64,000 nt of DNA from Azoarcus sp. DD4 (GCF_006496635.1 NZ_CP022958.1:5208001-5272000), one strand, 5' to 3'; positions 1 to 8,563 are shown, numbered from the stretch's first letter. Translations and numbers: made by a program. The notes: a model not told the origin generated them from the sequence alone.

Positions 1-367
1 CGGCACCACCACCCTGCTCGTCACCCACGACCCGGCCGAGGCGCAGAAGCTCGCCGACCGCGCCGTCGTGCTGGAAGGCGGCCGCATCGTTGCTGACACA
101 CTGCCGGCCGGCCTGTCCGGCAGCAGCGGCGAGTCCGCCGCCACCGGCGATGGGCGCGGCCCCGCCCTCAGCGCGCGCGTGCTCGCCCGCGTCACTGGCA
201 CCGACGGCGAGGCGCGCTACCGGGTGGACTGCGGCGGGCAGCCCTTACTGGTGCGCACCGAAGGCGGTCGGCCGCTGACCCCGGGCGAGACCGTACGACT
301 GCGGCCAGGCGAATGGATCGCAACGCCCGCGGACGCAGACCCCACGCTCATTCGGCAGGCAGGCTGA
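1..367 (+). CDS. ABC transporter ATP-binding protein, C-terminal part (molybdate/oxyanion type)
   Basis: Only the last 121 codons are in the window (reading frame from base 2). The visible part opens with the end of an ABC ATPase: the H-loop context LLVTHDPAEAQKLADR followed by the D-loop-distal strand VVLEGGRIV. After a linker rich in Gly and Ser comes a small beta-rich tail (residues about 55-110) resembling a TOBE-type regulatory domain, as in ModC and sulfate ATPases. The ATPase would energise an inner-membrane permease in the cytoplasm. It converges on, and overlaps by 20 bases, the TupA-like binding protein gene, and lies near modB and modA, so molybdate or tungstate is the likely cargo. 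Walker A and B lie outside the window, so the subfamily is inferred from context. Confidence 0.75.
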   Translation, partial: GTTTLLVTHDPAEAQKLADRAVVLEGGRIVADTLPAGLSGSSGESAATGDGRGPALSARVLARVTGTDGEARYRVDCGGQPLLVRTEGGRPLTPGETVRLRPGEWIATPADADPTLIRQAG

Positions 368-1208
368 GCGCAGCCGGCGCACCGGCAAGACCGTAGATCC
401 ACGGCCCGCCGGCCTGCGCATCGGCCGCCGCCAGCGCGGCCTGGCCGGCAGGCGACACCAGGAAATCCGCCAGCCTGCGGGCGCGCTTGCGCGCCGCGGC
501 CGAAGCCGGGTGCGCCGACCCCGGCTCCAGCGCCACGTAGGCCCGACGCATGCGCGGATCGCCACGCAGCAGGATCTCCATGCCCTCGCCCCGCATCTTG
601 CCGAAGGCCACCGGGATCGCACCGACCACCACGTAGGCCCGCTGCCGCCCCGCCAGTTCGACCACCTGCTGCGGCCGCAGGCTGTCGTCCAGCCGAACCC
701 ACATCGCATCGGCACGGATGCCGGCCTCCTTCCACAGGCGCTGCACGATCTCGTGACTGCCCGGATCGCGCGAGGCGACGAAAGGCACCCGCGCCGCGGC
801 AATGCGGCGGAAGGCGGCGACCGCATCCGGCGCCTCGCGCACGCCGGCCGGATCCTCCGCCGGCCCGACGACGGCATGCTCGTTATAGCCCCACACCCGC
901 ATCGCACCGCCGATGCCGGCCGCCTGCAGCGCGAAGGTCTGGCTGCCGCCGTGCACCAGCAGCAGTTCGGCGTCGCCGCGCTCGAAAGCGGGGATGATGC
1001 CTTCCTTGTTGGCAGCGCCGACCAGCTCGATCTTCAGGCCGGTGCCGGCCTCCAGCCGGGGCTGCAGGGCGTCCCACACCCCGCTCATGTGGATGCCGCC
1101 GACCACGACCACCTTCACCGCCCCGGCCGCCTGCGCTGCTGCGGCCGCGCACAGCAGCACCAGCGCGGGCAGCAGCCGGGCCAGACACCTCGTCATCACC
1201 TTGTCCAT
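348..1208 (-). CDS. TupA-like periplasmic oxyanion (tungstate/molybdate) binding protein
   Basis: A 286-residue protein with an N-terminal signal peptide (hydrophobic stretch about residues 9-24, ending AQA). The mature part follows the pattern of tungstate-binding TupA proteins: a motif GDAELLLVHGG, then YNEHAVVGPAEDPAG, and PFVASRDPGSHEIVQRLWKEAGI-like ligand-loop context around residues 150-172. It would capture an oxyanion in the periplasm. The chosen ATG gives MDKVMTR; a second ATG lies four codons later. The start is 11 bases downstream of the TonB receptor stop, so the two are very likely one operon, a pairing that links outer-membrane import to periplasmic capture. The exact anion is not decided by sequence; phosphate or another anion remains possible. 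Confidence 0.7.
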   Translation of the reverse strand: MDKVMTRCLARLLPALVLLCAAAAAQAAGAVKVVVVGGIHMSGVWDALQPRLEAGTGLKIELVGAANKEGIIPAFERGDAELLLVHGGSQTFALQAAGIGGAMRVWGYNEHAVVGPAEDPAGVREAPDAVAAFRRIAAARVPFVASRDPGSHEIVQRLWKEAGIRADAMWVRLDDSLRPQQVVELAGRQRAYVVVGAIPVAFGKMRGEGMEILLRGDPRMRRAYVALEPGSAHPASAAARKRARRLADFLVSPAGQAALAAADAQAGGPWIYGLAGAPAALSLPAE

Positions 1209-1219
1209 GAGCTGCGGCC

Positions 1220-3499
1220 TCAGAAGTCGACGCTCAGCTTGCCCATCAGCGTGCGCGGCGCGCCGGGGTAGAAGCTGCTGCCGTCCGAGGTTTCGTTGGC
1301 GTTGTTGTAGCCGATGTAGCGCACGTCGAAGAGATTGACCACCGCCAGCGTCGCCTTCAGCGCCCCCCACGGCGTGGTGTCGCGCCAGGACAGGTCGACG
1401 TTGGTCACGGTGTAGGCCGACATGGTCTGGGTGTGCTCGACGTTGGCATAGCGCGTACCCATGTGATGCACCACCGGCGACAGGGTGAACTTGCCCCAGC
1501 TCCAGGCCGCACCGAGGCTGGCTGTCAGCGTCGGCACATCGGGTAGCTGCTTGCCCTGGGTGTTGCGGTAGGTGGTCGCCGCGGTGCGCAGGTCTTCGGT
1601 GAACTCGGAGCGCAGCCAGCTCAGGCTGCCGAAGAGATTGAAGCCGCGCTGCACTTCCCAACCCCCCGCCAGCAGCAGGCCGTACTGCCGCGCCTTGCCG
1701 ACGTTCTGGATGTAAGACGCCTTCAGCAGCGGGTCGTAGATGGCCACGCCCTTGTTGTCATAGCGGGTGTAGTAGAGCACCGGCTCGACGTAGCCGCGCC
1801 CGAAGCGCACCCGTGCGCCGAGGTCGACGGTGTCGGCGATCTCCAGTTCGTTGTTGTCCCACACCTGCTGCTTGGACAGCCCGGCGACCGGCGCCGACTG
1901 GAAGGCATCGAAAGCGGGCGTGCCGAGATTGCTGCCGATCGAGGCCTTAATATCCACATGGGGCGACAGCGCGTAGCGCAGGCCGAGATAGGGCGCCCAT
2001 TCCTCGATGGCTGCACTCTTCACGCTGCGCGCGGCGATCACGCCCGACGACTGGTCGCGCGCAGCGCCGGGCGACACGTCGCCGACGCCGGTGGTGTTGT
2101 AGTACTCGATCGAGGGCAGGATGTCCTTCACGTAGCGCAGCCCGACCTTCACATGCAGCGGGCCGAAGTCGCGGTCGGCGACGGCGAAGAGGTTGTGCAG
2201 ATCGTGGCGGCGGGTGACGTCGGTGAGCATCGCCCAGCCGGCGAAGTTCAACCCGCCGCTCGCGGTCGGGGTGTATTGCTTCCACAGCGTCGGCGGCCCC
2301 GGCGGCGCCATCGACACGAAGCCATAGCCGAACTTCAGCGCGGTATCGGCTGCCCTGGTCTGCAGCTCGGTGGTCAGCCCATAGGTGCTGTGGTCGATCA
2401 TCCATTTGCGCACCACGTTGCCGCTGGCGTACCAGTAGCTGCCCTCCTCTTCCGCATAGAAGGGTTTGGCGACGAGACGGGAGTCCTCGCCCAGCGGGTA
2501 GCCGATCTCGGCAAGAAAGGCGGTGGTCTTGAAGGACTGGCGGTTGTATCCCTGCCAGTTGGTGCGGGCGGCGGCGCTGCTGCCGGTGGGCACCGGATCG
2601 TAGTCGATGTCGTCGAACAGCGATTCGTCCTTGGACTGCGCGTAAGTCAGGCCCTTGTAGTTGTCCGCCGCCATCTCGTTGTGGGCGAGGAGGAGCTTGA
2701 CGTCGAGTGCGCCCAGCTGCCGGGTGAGGCCGGCGGCGAAGGTTTCGCGCCGTTCCGGCGACTCGCCGCTGCCGCGCCACTTGTCGGCCGAGGTGGTCGA
2801 CGCCGACAGGAAGAAGGCGGTGCCGCCCGGCAGCGCGCCGCTGTCGACGCGGGCAAAGAGCCGGCGGTAATTGTCCTGGCCGACGCCGACCGACACCGTG
2901 CCGCCGAACTGCGCCCTGGGCCACAGGATGCGGGTGTCGAGCTGGCCGACGGCGTCGTAGAGGCTGAAGCGGTCGGGCGGCACCGCGCCCTGCATCAACG
3001 ACACGCTGGCGATGTTCTCGGCGTCGAGCAGGAAAAGATAGCCCGGCCCCGGTCCGGGACCGTTGAGCGGCACGCCTTCCACCGTACCGTTGGCACCGTG
3101 CGAAGCCGTTTCGCCGCGTACCCGCAGGCCCTTGTTGCCGCCTTGCTGGTTGACCAGCCCCCAGGCGTCGATGCTCTGCATCTGCACGCCGGGCAGCGCC
3201 TGGATCATCGAGTAGGGATTGCTCGCCCCCTTGCCGCCGAACAGTGCAATGCCCTCCTCACCCACCACGTACTCGGTGGCCGGCGTGCCGGACCCGGGTG
3301 CGAACCAGGCCGACTGCGGCGATTCGGCGGTGTCGCTGACCACCACCGGGGTCAGCGTCTGCTCCGCCAGGGCGCCGCCGCAAAGCGTGACCAGCAGCAC
3401 GGCGAGCACGGCCGGTGCAGGATGACGGCGGGCGGGGACGGACGGATACGTCGAAAGGCAGGACTGCAACTGCGCGGCGCGCGTCGGCGCTTGAATCAT
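1220..3499 (-). CDS. TonB-dependent outer-membrane receptor, oxyanion-linked
   Basis: A 759-residue TonB-dependent receptor. A signal peptide (about residues 24-47, ending GGALA) is followed by a TonB-box-like stretch TLTPVVVSD, a plug domain (about 60-200, with SNPYSMIQALPGVQMQS and LRVRGE) and a 22-strand barrel ending in a terminal Phe (KLSVDF), as outer-membrane proteins do. It uses TonB/ExbBD energy to import a scarce ligand. The start chosen is ATG at 3499, which has AGGAG nine bases upstream; an upstream in-frame start lacks a good site. It heads an operon with the TupA-like binding protein and lies beside modBA, so a molybdate/tungstate complex or metallophore is the inferred ligand. 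A siderophore-type ligand cannot be excluded. Confidence 0.85.
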   Translation of the reverse strand: MIQAPTRAAQLQSCLSTYPSVPARRHPAPAVLAVLLVTLCGGALAEQTLTPVVVSDTAESPQSAWFAPGSGTPATEYVVGEEGIALFGGKGASNPYSMIQALPGVQMQSIDAWGLVNQQGGNKGLRVRGETASHGANGTVEGVPLNGPGPGPGYLFLLDAENIASVSLMQGAVPPDRFSLYDAVGQLDTRILWPRAQFGGTVSVGVGQDNYRRLFARVDSGALPGGTAFFLSASTTSADKWRGSGESPERRETFAAGLTRQLGALDVKLLLAHNEMAADNYKGLTYAQSKDESLFDDIDYDPVPTGSSAAARTNWQGYNRQSFKTTAFLAEIGYPLGEDSRLVAKPFYAEEEGSYWYASGNVVRKWMIDHSTYGLTTELQTRAADTALKFGYGFVSMAPPGPPTLWKQYTPTASGGLNFAGWAMLTDVTRRHDLHNLFAVADRDFGPLHVKVGLRYVKDILPSIEYYNTTGVGDVSPGAARDQSSGVIAARSVKSAAIEEWAPYLGLRYALSPHVDIKASIGSNLGTPAFDAFQSAPVAGLSKQQVWDNNELEIADTVDLGARVRFGRGYVEPVLYYTRYDNKGVAIYDPLLKASYIQNVGKARQYGLLLAGGWEVQRGFNLFGSLSWLRSEFTEDLRTAATTYRNTQGKQLPDVPTLTASLGAAWSWGKFTLSPVVHHMGTRYANVEHTQTMSAYTVTNVDLSWRDTTPWGALKATLAVVNLFDVRYIGYNNANETSDGSSFYPGAPRTLMGKLSVDF

Positions 3500-3572
3500 G
3501 GACAGGATCTCCTGGGTTGAAAGGACGGGGCTGCATGCCCCGCCGGAAGACGCCACCAGGCGCTGCGCTGCT

Positions 3573-3587
3573 ATCGCAATATATATA
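3573..3587. promoter_or_regulatory. AT-rich ModE-like half-site in the TonB receptor leader
   Basis: The stretch ATCGCAATATATATA stands out in a very GC-rich genome and resembles one half of a ModE operator (half-site core CGTTATATA, 7 of 9 matches). It lies about 75 bases upstream of the receptor start. I do not see a convincing second half, so molybdate-responsive repression is only a suggestion. Confidence 0.25.
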
Positions 3588-3626
3588 CCTACATTAATAA
3601 AAAGAGGATGCTTCCAGATAACCCTG

Positions 3627-3655
3627 ATTTAACGAGGCAATCAAGTTCAGTTCAA
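3627..3655 (-). promoter_or_regulatory. Candidate sigma-70 promoter for the TonB receptor operon
   Basis: On the minus strand, TTGAAC (-35) is followed after 17 bases by TTAAAT (-10); each hexamer matches 4 of 6 consensus positions. It lies in the 319-base AT-rich gap between the receptor (start 3499) and the plus-strand gene at 3819. Apart from this and the ModE-like half-site I see no further element in that gap. Confidence 0.3.
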
Positions 3656-3818
3656 TACGACATTTTGTTTACTTAACTACATAATAAATGTCAGCTTGGA
3701 CACAAATCCGCCATCCCGCCCGGTCCGGACCCAGCGGCGGCAAGCGCCGGGACGCAGCCGGCCGAATGGCATTCCCCTTGCATTTCAGGGCCCCCCTTCG
3801 ACACTTCGGGAGTCATGC

Positions 3819-4346
3819 ATGTGTGAGTACCACGGCCCCCTGCCCGGCCGCCGCGCGGCCGACGACAGCGCCCTGCCGCGCCTGCCCGCGCTCTCGCTCG
3901 ACCGGGTCGACCACGCGCGGCTCATCCTGCTGGCGCGTCACCTGCACCTGCGCCTGGCCGCCGGGCCGCTCGCCGCCGGCCTGCCAGACAGCGCGGCCGG
4001 TCGCCTGACCAGAGTGCGCGACTGCGCCGCCAGCCTGATCCGGCTCGCCAACGGCTCGGCAGCCAACCCCGCCCTGCTGCGGCCGCTGCTCGACGGCTAC
4101 GCCCGGCGCTGCGGCGAGAAGGAACGCAAGGCTTGGCTGGATTGCGCCGGCGCGGCGCTGAATCACGCCAGGCTGGGCACCACCGAACACATGGCGTTGT
4201 GGCGCTGGTTCGAAATCCTCAGCCTGCGGCTGCTGCATGGCCGGGCGGCCGCGGCCCCCGCACTGCGCTACCTGTACCCGCCACGACCGACGGCCCCGGC
4301 CGGCCCGCCGGCGCACACGGGCCGTGACAGCGCGCATGAGGCGTGA
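3819..4346 (+). CDS. Conserved-looking hypothetical protein between oxyanion genes
   Basis: A 175-residue protein I do not recognise. The ATG at 3819 (start MCEYHGPL) has GGGAG six bases upstream; an upstream in-frame ATG at 3696 adds 41 Arg/Pro-rich residues with no ribosome site and was not used. The sequence is rich in Leu, Ala and Arg, predicts mostly helices, has two Cys near the middle (CAASLI, RRCGEKE), and lacks a signal peptide or membrane segment. It stands alone on the plus strand between the TonB receptor operon and modB, converging on modB with a 12-base gap. Coding is supported by length, codon use and the ribosome site. A cytosolic role in oxyanion or molybdenum handling would be guesswork from position. 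Confidence 0.6.
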   Translation: MCEYHGPLPGRRAADDSALPRLPALSLDRVDHARLILLARHLHLRLAAGPLAAGLPDSAAGRLTRVRDCAASLIRLANGSAANPALLRPLLDGYARRCGEKERKAWLDCAGAALNHARLGTTEHMALWRWFEILSLRLLHGRAAAAPALRYLYPPRPTAPAGPPAHTGRDSAHEA

Positions 4347-4358
4347 ACCCGCGGCCCC

Positions 4359-5051
4359 CTACAGCGCCCCCAGCCGCTTCAACAGCCCGAACAGGCCGAG
4401 CGACACCAGCCCGAGCAGCAGCGACAGCACCGCGGCGCGCTCGAACTCGCCGCCGCTCACCGCGTTGAAGATCTCCAACGACACCGTGGTGGTCCGCCCG
4501 CCGACATTGCCGCCCAGCATCAGGGTGATGCCGACCTCGCCGAGCGAGCGCCCCAGCCCCAGCACCAGTCCGGCGGCGAGCGCACCGCGGATGTTGGGCA
4601 GCAGCACCCGCAGGAAGATCTCGACTTCGCCCTTGCCCAACACCCGCGCCGCCTCGGCCAGCCGCGCGGACACCGCCTCCAGCGCCGACTGCACCGGCTT
4701 CACCACCAACGGCAGGCCCGCCAGCACGGAGGCGATCAACACGCCCCAGAACGAGAACACCACCTCCACCGCCCAGCGCTCGGCCAGCCAGGCACCGACC
4801 GGGCCGCGGCGGCCGAGCAGCATCAACAGCACGAAGCCGGTGGCCACCGGCGGAAACACCAGCGGCAGCGTCACCAGCGCATCGACCGCGCCGCGGCCGA
4901 ACCAGCGCGGCCGCGACAGCGCGTAACCGAGCGCCAGCCCGGCCACCAGGTGCAGCGCCAGCGTGGCCAGCGCCACCTCGGCAGTCAGGCGCAGCGCATG
5001 GGCCACGACCGGCTCGGCCAGCACCGCGGCGAAGTCGGCGGACGACAGCAT
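4359..5051 (-). CDS. modB: Molybdate ABC transporter permease ModB
   Basis: A 230-residue inner-membrane permease with about five hydrophobic helices and the cytoplasmic EAA loop EAARVLGKGEVEIFLRVLLP (about residues 130-149), which docks on the ATPase. An early PLVFPPVATGF segment is typical of ModB. The length matches the family (about 225-230 residues). The ATG overlaps the modA stop as TGATG, indicating translational coupling; a GTG three bases earlier is an alternative start. It forms the membrane channel for molybdate delivered by ModA. The ATPase partner is not adjacent on this strand; the nearest candidate is the plus-strand ATPase at the left edge. Confidence 0.9.
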   Translation of the reverse strand: MLSSADFAAVLAEPVVAHALRLTAEVALATLALHLVAGLALGYALSRPRWFGRGAVDALVTLPLVFPPVATGFVLLMLLGRRGPVGAWLAERWAVEVVFSFWGVLIASVLAGLPLVVKPVQSALEAVSARLAEAARVLGKGEVEIFLRVLLPNIRGALAAGLVLGLGRSLGEVGITLMLGGNVGGRTTTVSLEIFNAVSGGEFERAAVLSLLLGLVSLGLFGLLKRLGAL

Positions 5052-5836
5052 CACAGGCCGTGCTTCGCCAGGATGGCGCGCGCCTCCGCGGTCTGCAGGA
5101 AGGCGGCCAGTTCGCCCACCCCGGGCAGTGACTCACGCCCCGCCACCACCCCGCCGACGATGCGGATTTCGCCGTACAGCGCCGGATCGATCTCGATGTA
5201 GCCGCCGATGCGATCGCGCACTCCGAGCGCATCGGTGAGGTTGATGAAGCCGGCGTCGACCTCGCCGCTCACCAGGTAGGCCGACACCTGCGGCACGGTG
5301 GCGACGGTCACCAGACGCTCCTTCAGCCTGTCGGCCAGCCCGCTGTGCTGCAGGAATTCGCTGCCGGCCTTGCCATACACCGCGTGGCGCACGTCCGGCA
5401 GCGCAATGCGGGCGAAGGAGGGATCGGCGATCGCTGCCGCGCTGGCGACCTGCCGGCCGGTGGGCCAGGCCAGCACCAGCTTGCCGGTGCCTGCCGGCAG
5501 GAAGCGGGCGAAGCCAACCTGAGTTGCGCCTTCGAGGAAGGCGAGGTCGCCGAACACCACCGCCACCTTGTCGCTCTGCGCCGCCTGGCTCAACACCTGG
5601 CCCATGTTGCCGAAGAAGGGCTCGACCTTGCGGCCGGACGCACGCTCGAAGGCAGCGGCGAGTTCGCCGACCGGACGCTTGTAGCCGGCACCGGCGGCGA
5701 TCATCAGGCTGTCGGCTGCGATCGCCTGGACGACGCAGCCGGCGCACAGCAGCAGCGCAGCCAGCCACAGCCGCCAGGCCGGCGGCCGCGGCAGGAACGG
5801 ACGGGGAGCGAGTCGGAAAGTCAGGGCTTGGAACAT
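5051..5836 (-). CDS. modA: Molybdate-binding periplasmic protein ModA
   Basis: A 261-residue extracellular solute-binding protein. The N-terminal signal (hydrophobic about residues 19-38, ending QAIA with a CAGC lipobox-like stretch) is followed by the ModA-type opening LMIAAGAGYKRPVGELAAAFE; typical features include GNMGQVL and the late GGYIEIDPALY, before a C-terminal FLQTAEARAIL helix. It captures molybdate (or tungstate) for ModB. ATG at 5836 was chosen because GGAG lies nine bases upstream; GTG/ATG at 5854/5851 would add six residues without a ribosome site. It overlaps modB by one base. With the TupA-like protein this makes two different oxyanion-binding proteins within 5 kb. Confidence 0.88.
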   Translation of the reverse strand: MFQALTFRLAPRPFLPRPPAWRLWLAALLLCAGCVVQAIAADSLMIAAGAGYKRPVGELAAAFERASGRKVEPFFGNMGQVLSQAAQSDKVAVVFGDLAFLEGATQVGFARFLPAGTGKLVLAWPTGRQVASAAAIADPSFARIALPDVRHAVYGKAGSEFLQHSGLADRLKERLVTVATVPQVSAYLVSGEVDAGFINLTDALGVRDRIGGYIEIDPALYGEIRIVGGVVAGRESLPGVGELAAFLQTAEARAILAKHGL

Positions 5837-5869
5837 GGCAAAGGACTCCATCACGGTTGAAGGGCGCGC

Positions 5870-6262
5870 TCAGCGCGGCATGGTTTCGCTGAAGCCATAG
5901 AAGGCGCGGCCGTCGCCGTGCTCGTCGGTGCGGACGATGCGGTGGATCAGCCAGCGGCCGTCGCGCAGCAGCCAGGCAGCGACCGATTCGTCGTGCAGGG
6001 TGCTGGCGTAGAACTCCTCGCCATCGTCGGAGCGCGGCTCGTCGATGCGGTAGCGATGGGCGTAATAGCAAGGCTGGCGGTCGGCGTCGTAGCCGAAGCA
6101 GCGCTCGGCGGCGAGCTCGGCATCGCGGAACACCTCGAAGGCGATCGGCACCGTCACCATCTCGCGCCAGTCCGCGGGCAGGCGATCGCGCCAGGGCGGC
6201 TCGTCGGCCTGGCGCCGGGCACGCCCTGCCTGGATTGTTTTATGTCTGTTTGTATACAACAC
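5870..6262 (-). CDS. Hypothetical protein upstream of modA
   Basis: A protein of up to 130 residues that I do not recognise. The longest frame starts at GTG 6262 without a convincing ribosome site; an internal ATG (residue 35, MVTVPIAFEV) is the alternative. The central part alternates charged and aromatic residues (CYYAHRYRIDEP, FYASTLHDESVAAWLLRDGRWLIHRIV), with a small alpha/beta look and no signal peptide. It is 33 bases upstream of modA on the same strand, so it probably belongs to the modAB transcript. A perfect 10-base palindrome TTGTATACAA (6250-6259) covers its proposed start and may be a regulatory site instead of coding sequence. A role in molybdate handling is positional inference only. 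Confidence 0.55.
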   Translation of the reverse strand: MLYTNRHKTIQAGRARRQADEPPWRDRLPADWREMVTVPIAFEVFRDAELAAERCFGYDADRQPCYYAHRYRIDEPRSDDGEEFYASTLHDESVAAWLLRDGRWLIHRIVRTDEHGDGRAFYGFSETMPR

Positions 6263-6531
6263 GTCGCGAACCTCCGGACAAACGGACGCAGGCCCGTTCG
6301 TTCAATCTGTTTATGAAAGCCGGCATTGGCATCGATGCGGAGCGCTCGGCGACGAAGCGGCGAAGCACACCGTTATATATTCAAAGCAACAATAATGCCG
6401 GCACCCTGGCCACATCCGCTTACCTCCCGGCGGGAATCATTGACGGCAGGGCCAGTCGATTGAAAACGCATGGGCGCGCCGACCAGCGGGCGCCCGCGGG
6501 CGCCGCAAGGCGGCGAAGGGAGCGTGCCGAT
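6263..6531. promoter_or_regulatory. Divergent intergenic region with a ModE-like half-site
   Basis: This 269-base gap separates the modA-side gene (minus) from the AsmA-family gene (plus). It contains CGTTATATAT at 6371-6380, matching the ModE half-site core CGTTATATA, within an AT-rich island (6366-6400). No clear inverted partner half-site is visible; the rest holds no gene I can support. Confidence 0.3.
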
Positions 6532-8550
6532 TTGAACCGGACAACGAAATGGCTGGCCGCTGCGCTGCTGGCCCCGCTGATGCTGATGGGCGGCGCCGCG
6601 ACCGTGGTGGCGACCCTGGACTGGAACCGGCTGCGCCCCGCGCTCGGCGAACAGATCTCCGCGGCGTTGGGCCGCCCCGTTTCCATCGACGGCGCGCTGG
6701 CAGTGAACTGGGGCCGCGATGCCGGCCTGGCCGGTTGGCGCGGGTGGCTGCCCGGCCTGCAGGTGGACGCGGCGCAACTGCGCATCGGCAACCCGGCCTG
6801 GGCCGCCGACCCGGAACTGGCCCGCTTCGGCCAGGTGAGCTTCCGCCTCGACCTGCTGCCGTTGCTGCAGCGGCAGGTCCGCATCGCCCGCATCACCGTG
6901 AACCGGCCGGAGGCCTGGCTGGAGCGGCGCGCCGACGGCCGTGCCACCTGGCAGCTGGACCAGGACGACGAGCCGGAAGCCCGCCGCTGGACGCTGGACA
7001 TCGGCGAGATCGCCTTCGACCAGGGCCGCCTGCGGCTGAACGACGCCATGCATGCGCTGACGCTGGACGCCACCATCACCCCGCTCACCACCGCGTTTTC
7101 CTTCGACGACATCATCGGGCCGCGCGAGGGCGAAGCGGATGCGGGCAGCGCGGCGGCGCCCTATGCCTTCGGCTGGCAGGCCAGCGGCCGCCTGCGCGAC
7201 CAGGCCTTTGCCGGCGAGGGCAAGCTGGGCGGGCTGCTCGCGCTGCACGACCGCGACCAAGCCTTTCCGCTGCAGGCCGACATACGCGCCGGGCGCACCC
7301 GCATCGCAGTGGCCGGCACCCTGGTCGATCCGCGCAAGCTCGCCGCGCTCGACCTGCACCTGAACCTGAGCGGCGCCAACCTGGCCGACCTCCACGCACT
7401 CACCGGCCTGCCGCTACCCGACACGCCCCCCTACAGCACCCGCGGCCAGTTGCTCGCGCAACTGCACGAAGCGGGCGGCGCCCACTTCCACTACCGCGAC
7501 TTCCGCGGACGCATCGGCCGCAGCGACCTCCGCGGCACGCTGAGCTACACCGCCACCTCGCCCCGACCGCTGCTGAGCGGCGAGCTGCACTCGCGCCTGC
7601 TGCGCCTGGCCGACCTCGGGCCGCTGATCGGCGCCAACGGCCCCGCTGCGGTGAAGCCTCCCGCCGGCCGGGTGCTGCCGGCCACGCCCTTCCGCACCGA
7701 ACGCTGGCGCCGGATGGACGCCGACCTGCGACTGATCGGCGAACAGATCGAACGGCCGGACGCCCTGCCGCTCAGCGGCCTGCAGACCCACCTGCAACTC
7801 AGCGACGGCCAGCTCAGCCTGGCACCGCTGCAGCTCGGCATGGCCGGCGGAGCGCTGCAAGGCGAGCTGCGGCTGGACGGGCGCAGCTCGCCGCTGCGGG
7901 GCGAGGTGAAGATGAAGGCGCAGCGGCTCGACCTCAAGCAGCTCCTGCCCGGCGTCGAACCGATGCAGACCAGCCTGGGCGAACTGCACGGCGAGATCGC
8001 CCTGGCCGGCCACGGCAGCTCGGTCGCCGCCCTGCTCGGCAGCGCCGACGGCGACCTGCGCCTCGTCCTCGGCCGGGGCCAGATCAGCCGCGGCCTGATG
8101 GAGATCGCCGGCCTCAACCTCGGCAACTACATCATCGGCAAGCTGTTCGGCGACGAAACGGTGAAGATCAACTGCGCGCTGGCGGATTTCGGCGTGCGCG
8201 ACGGCCTGGCGCGCTCGCGCCTGGCCCTGTTCGACACCGAAAACGCGCGGGTGGACATCACCGGCACCGCCAACTTCGCCAGCGAGCGGCTGGATCTCGA
8301 GATCCAGCCGCAGTCCAGGGGCATACGGCTGTTGTCGCTGCGCTCGCCGCTCTACGTGCGCGGCAGCTTCGCCCGGCCCGACGCCGGCGTGCAGCCCGGC
8401 CCGCTGATCGCGCGCAGCGCCGGCGTGCTCGCGCTGGGTGCCGCGGTGGCGCCGGTGGCCGGCCTGCTCGCGCTGGTCGTGCCGAGCGGCGACGACGCCA
8501 GCCCCTGCGCGGCCCTGCTGCGCCAGGCCCAGGGCCGCGCACGGCGCTGA
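6532..8550 (+). CDS. AsmA-family inner-membrane/periplasmic protein
   Basis: A 672-residue AsmA-family protein. One N-terminal membrane helix (about residues 6-26) is followed by a long periplasmic region typical of the AsmA/DUF748 repeating beta-groove fold, including PVSIDGAL, the RNPAWA-like phrase IGNPAWA and, near the end, SLRSPLYVRGSFARPDAGV, the classic AsmA C-terminal signature. Such proteins bridge the envelope and are linked to phospholipid transport and outer-membrane homeostasis. I chose the TTG at 6532 because AAGGGAG lies nine bases upstream and it starts directly before the membrane helix; the open frame extends upstream to 6235 but that part looks non-coding. It is convergent with the next gene (14-base gap). 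Confidence 0.85.
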   Translation: MNRTTKWLAAALLAPLMLMGGAATVVATLDWNRLRPALGEQISAALGRPVSIDGALAVNWGRDAGLAGWRGWLPGLQVDAAQLRIGNPAWAADPELARFGQVSFRLDLLPLLQRQVRIARITVNRPEAWLERRADGRATWQLDQDDEPEARRWTLDIGEIAFDQGRLRLNDAMHALTLDATITPLTTAFSFDDIIGPREGEADAGSAAAPYAFGWQASGRLRDQAFAGEGKLGGLLALHDRDQAFPLQADIRAGRTRIAVAGTLVDPRKLAALDLHLNLSGANLADLHALTGLPLPDTPPYSTRGQLLAQLHEAGGAHFHYRDFRGRIGRSDLRGTLSYTATSPRPLLSGELHSRLLRLADLGPLIGANGPAAVKPPAGRVLPATPFRTERWRRMDADLRLIGEQIERPDALPLSGLQTHLQLSDGQLSLAPLQLGMAGGALQGELRLDGRSSPLRGEVKMKAQRLDLKQLLPGVEPMQTSLGELHGEIALAGHGSSVAALLGSADGDLRLVLGRGQISRGLMEIAGLNLGNYIIGKLFGDETVKINCALADFGVRDGLARSRLALFDTENARVDITGTANFASERLDLEIQPQSRGIRLLSLRSPLYVRGSFARPDAGVQPGPLIARSAGVLALGAAVAPVAGLLALVVPSGDDASPCAALLRQAQGRARR

Positions 8551-8563
8551 TGCGGAACCGGCC

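Noticed and set aside
3500..3818. Possible molybdenum-cofactor riboswitch in the AT-rich leader
   Set aside because: No conserved stem pattern could be traced by eye, and the AT-rich stretch is better explained by promoters and a ModE-like site.
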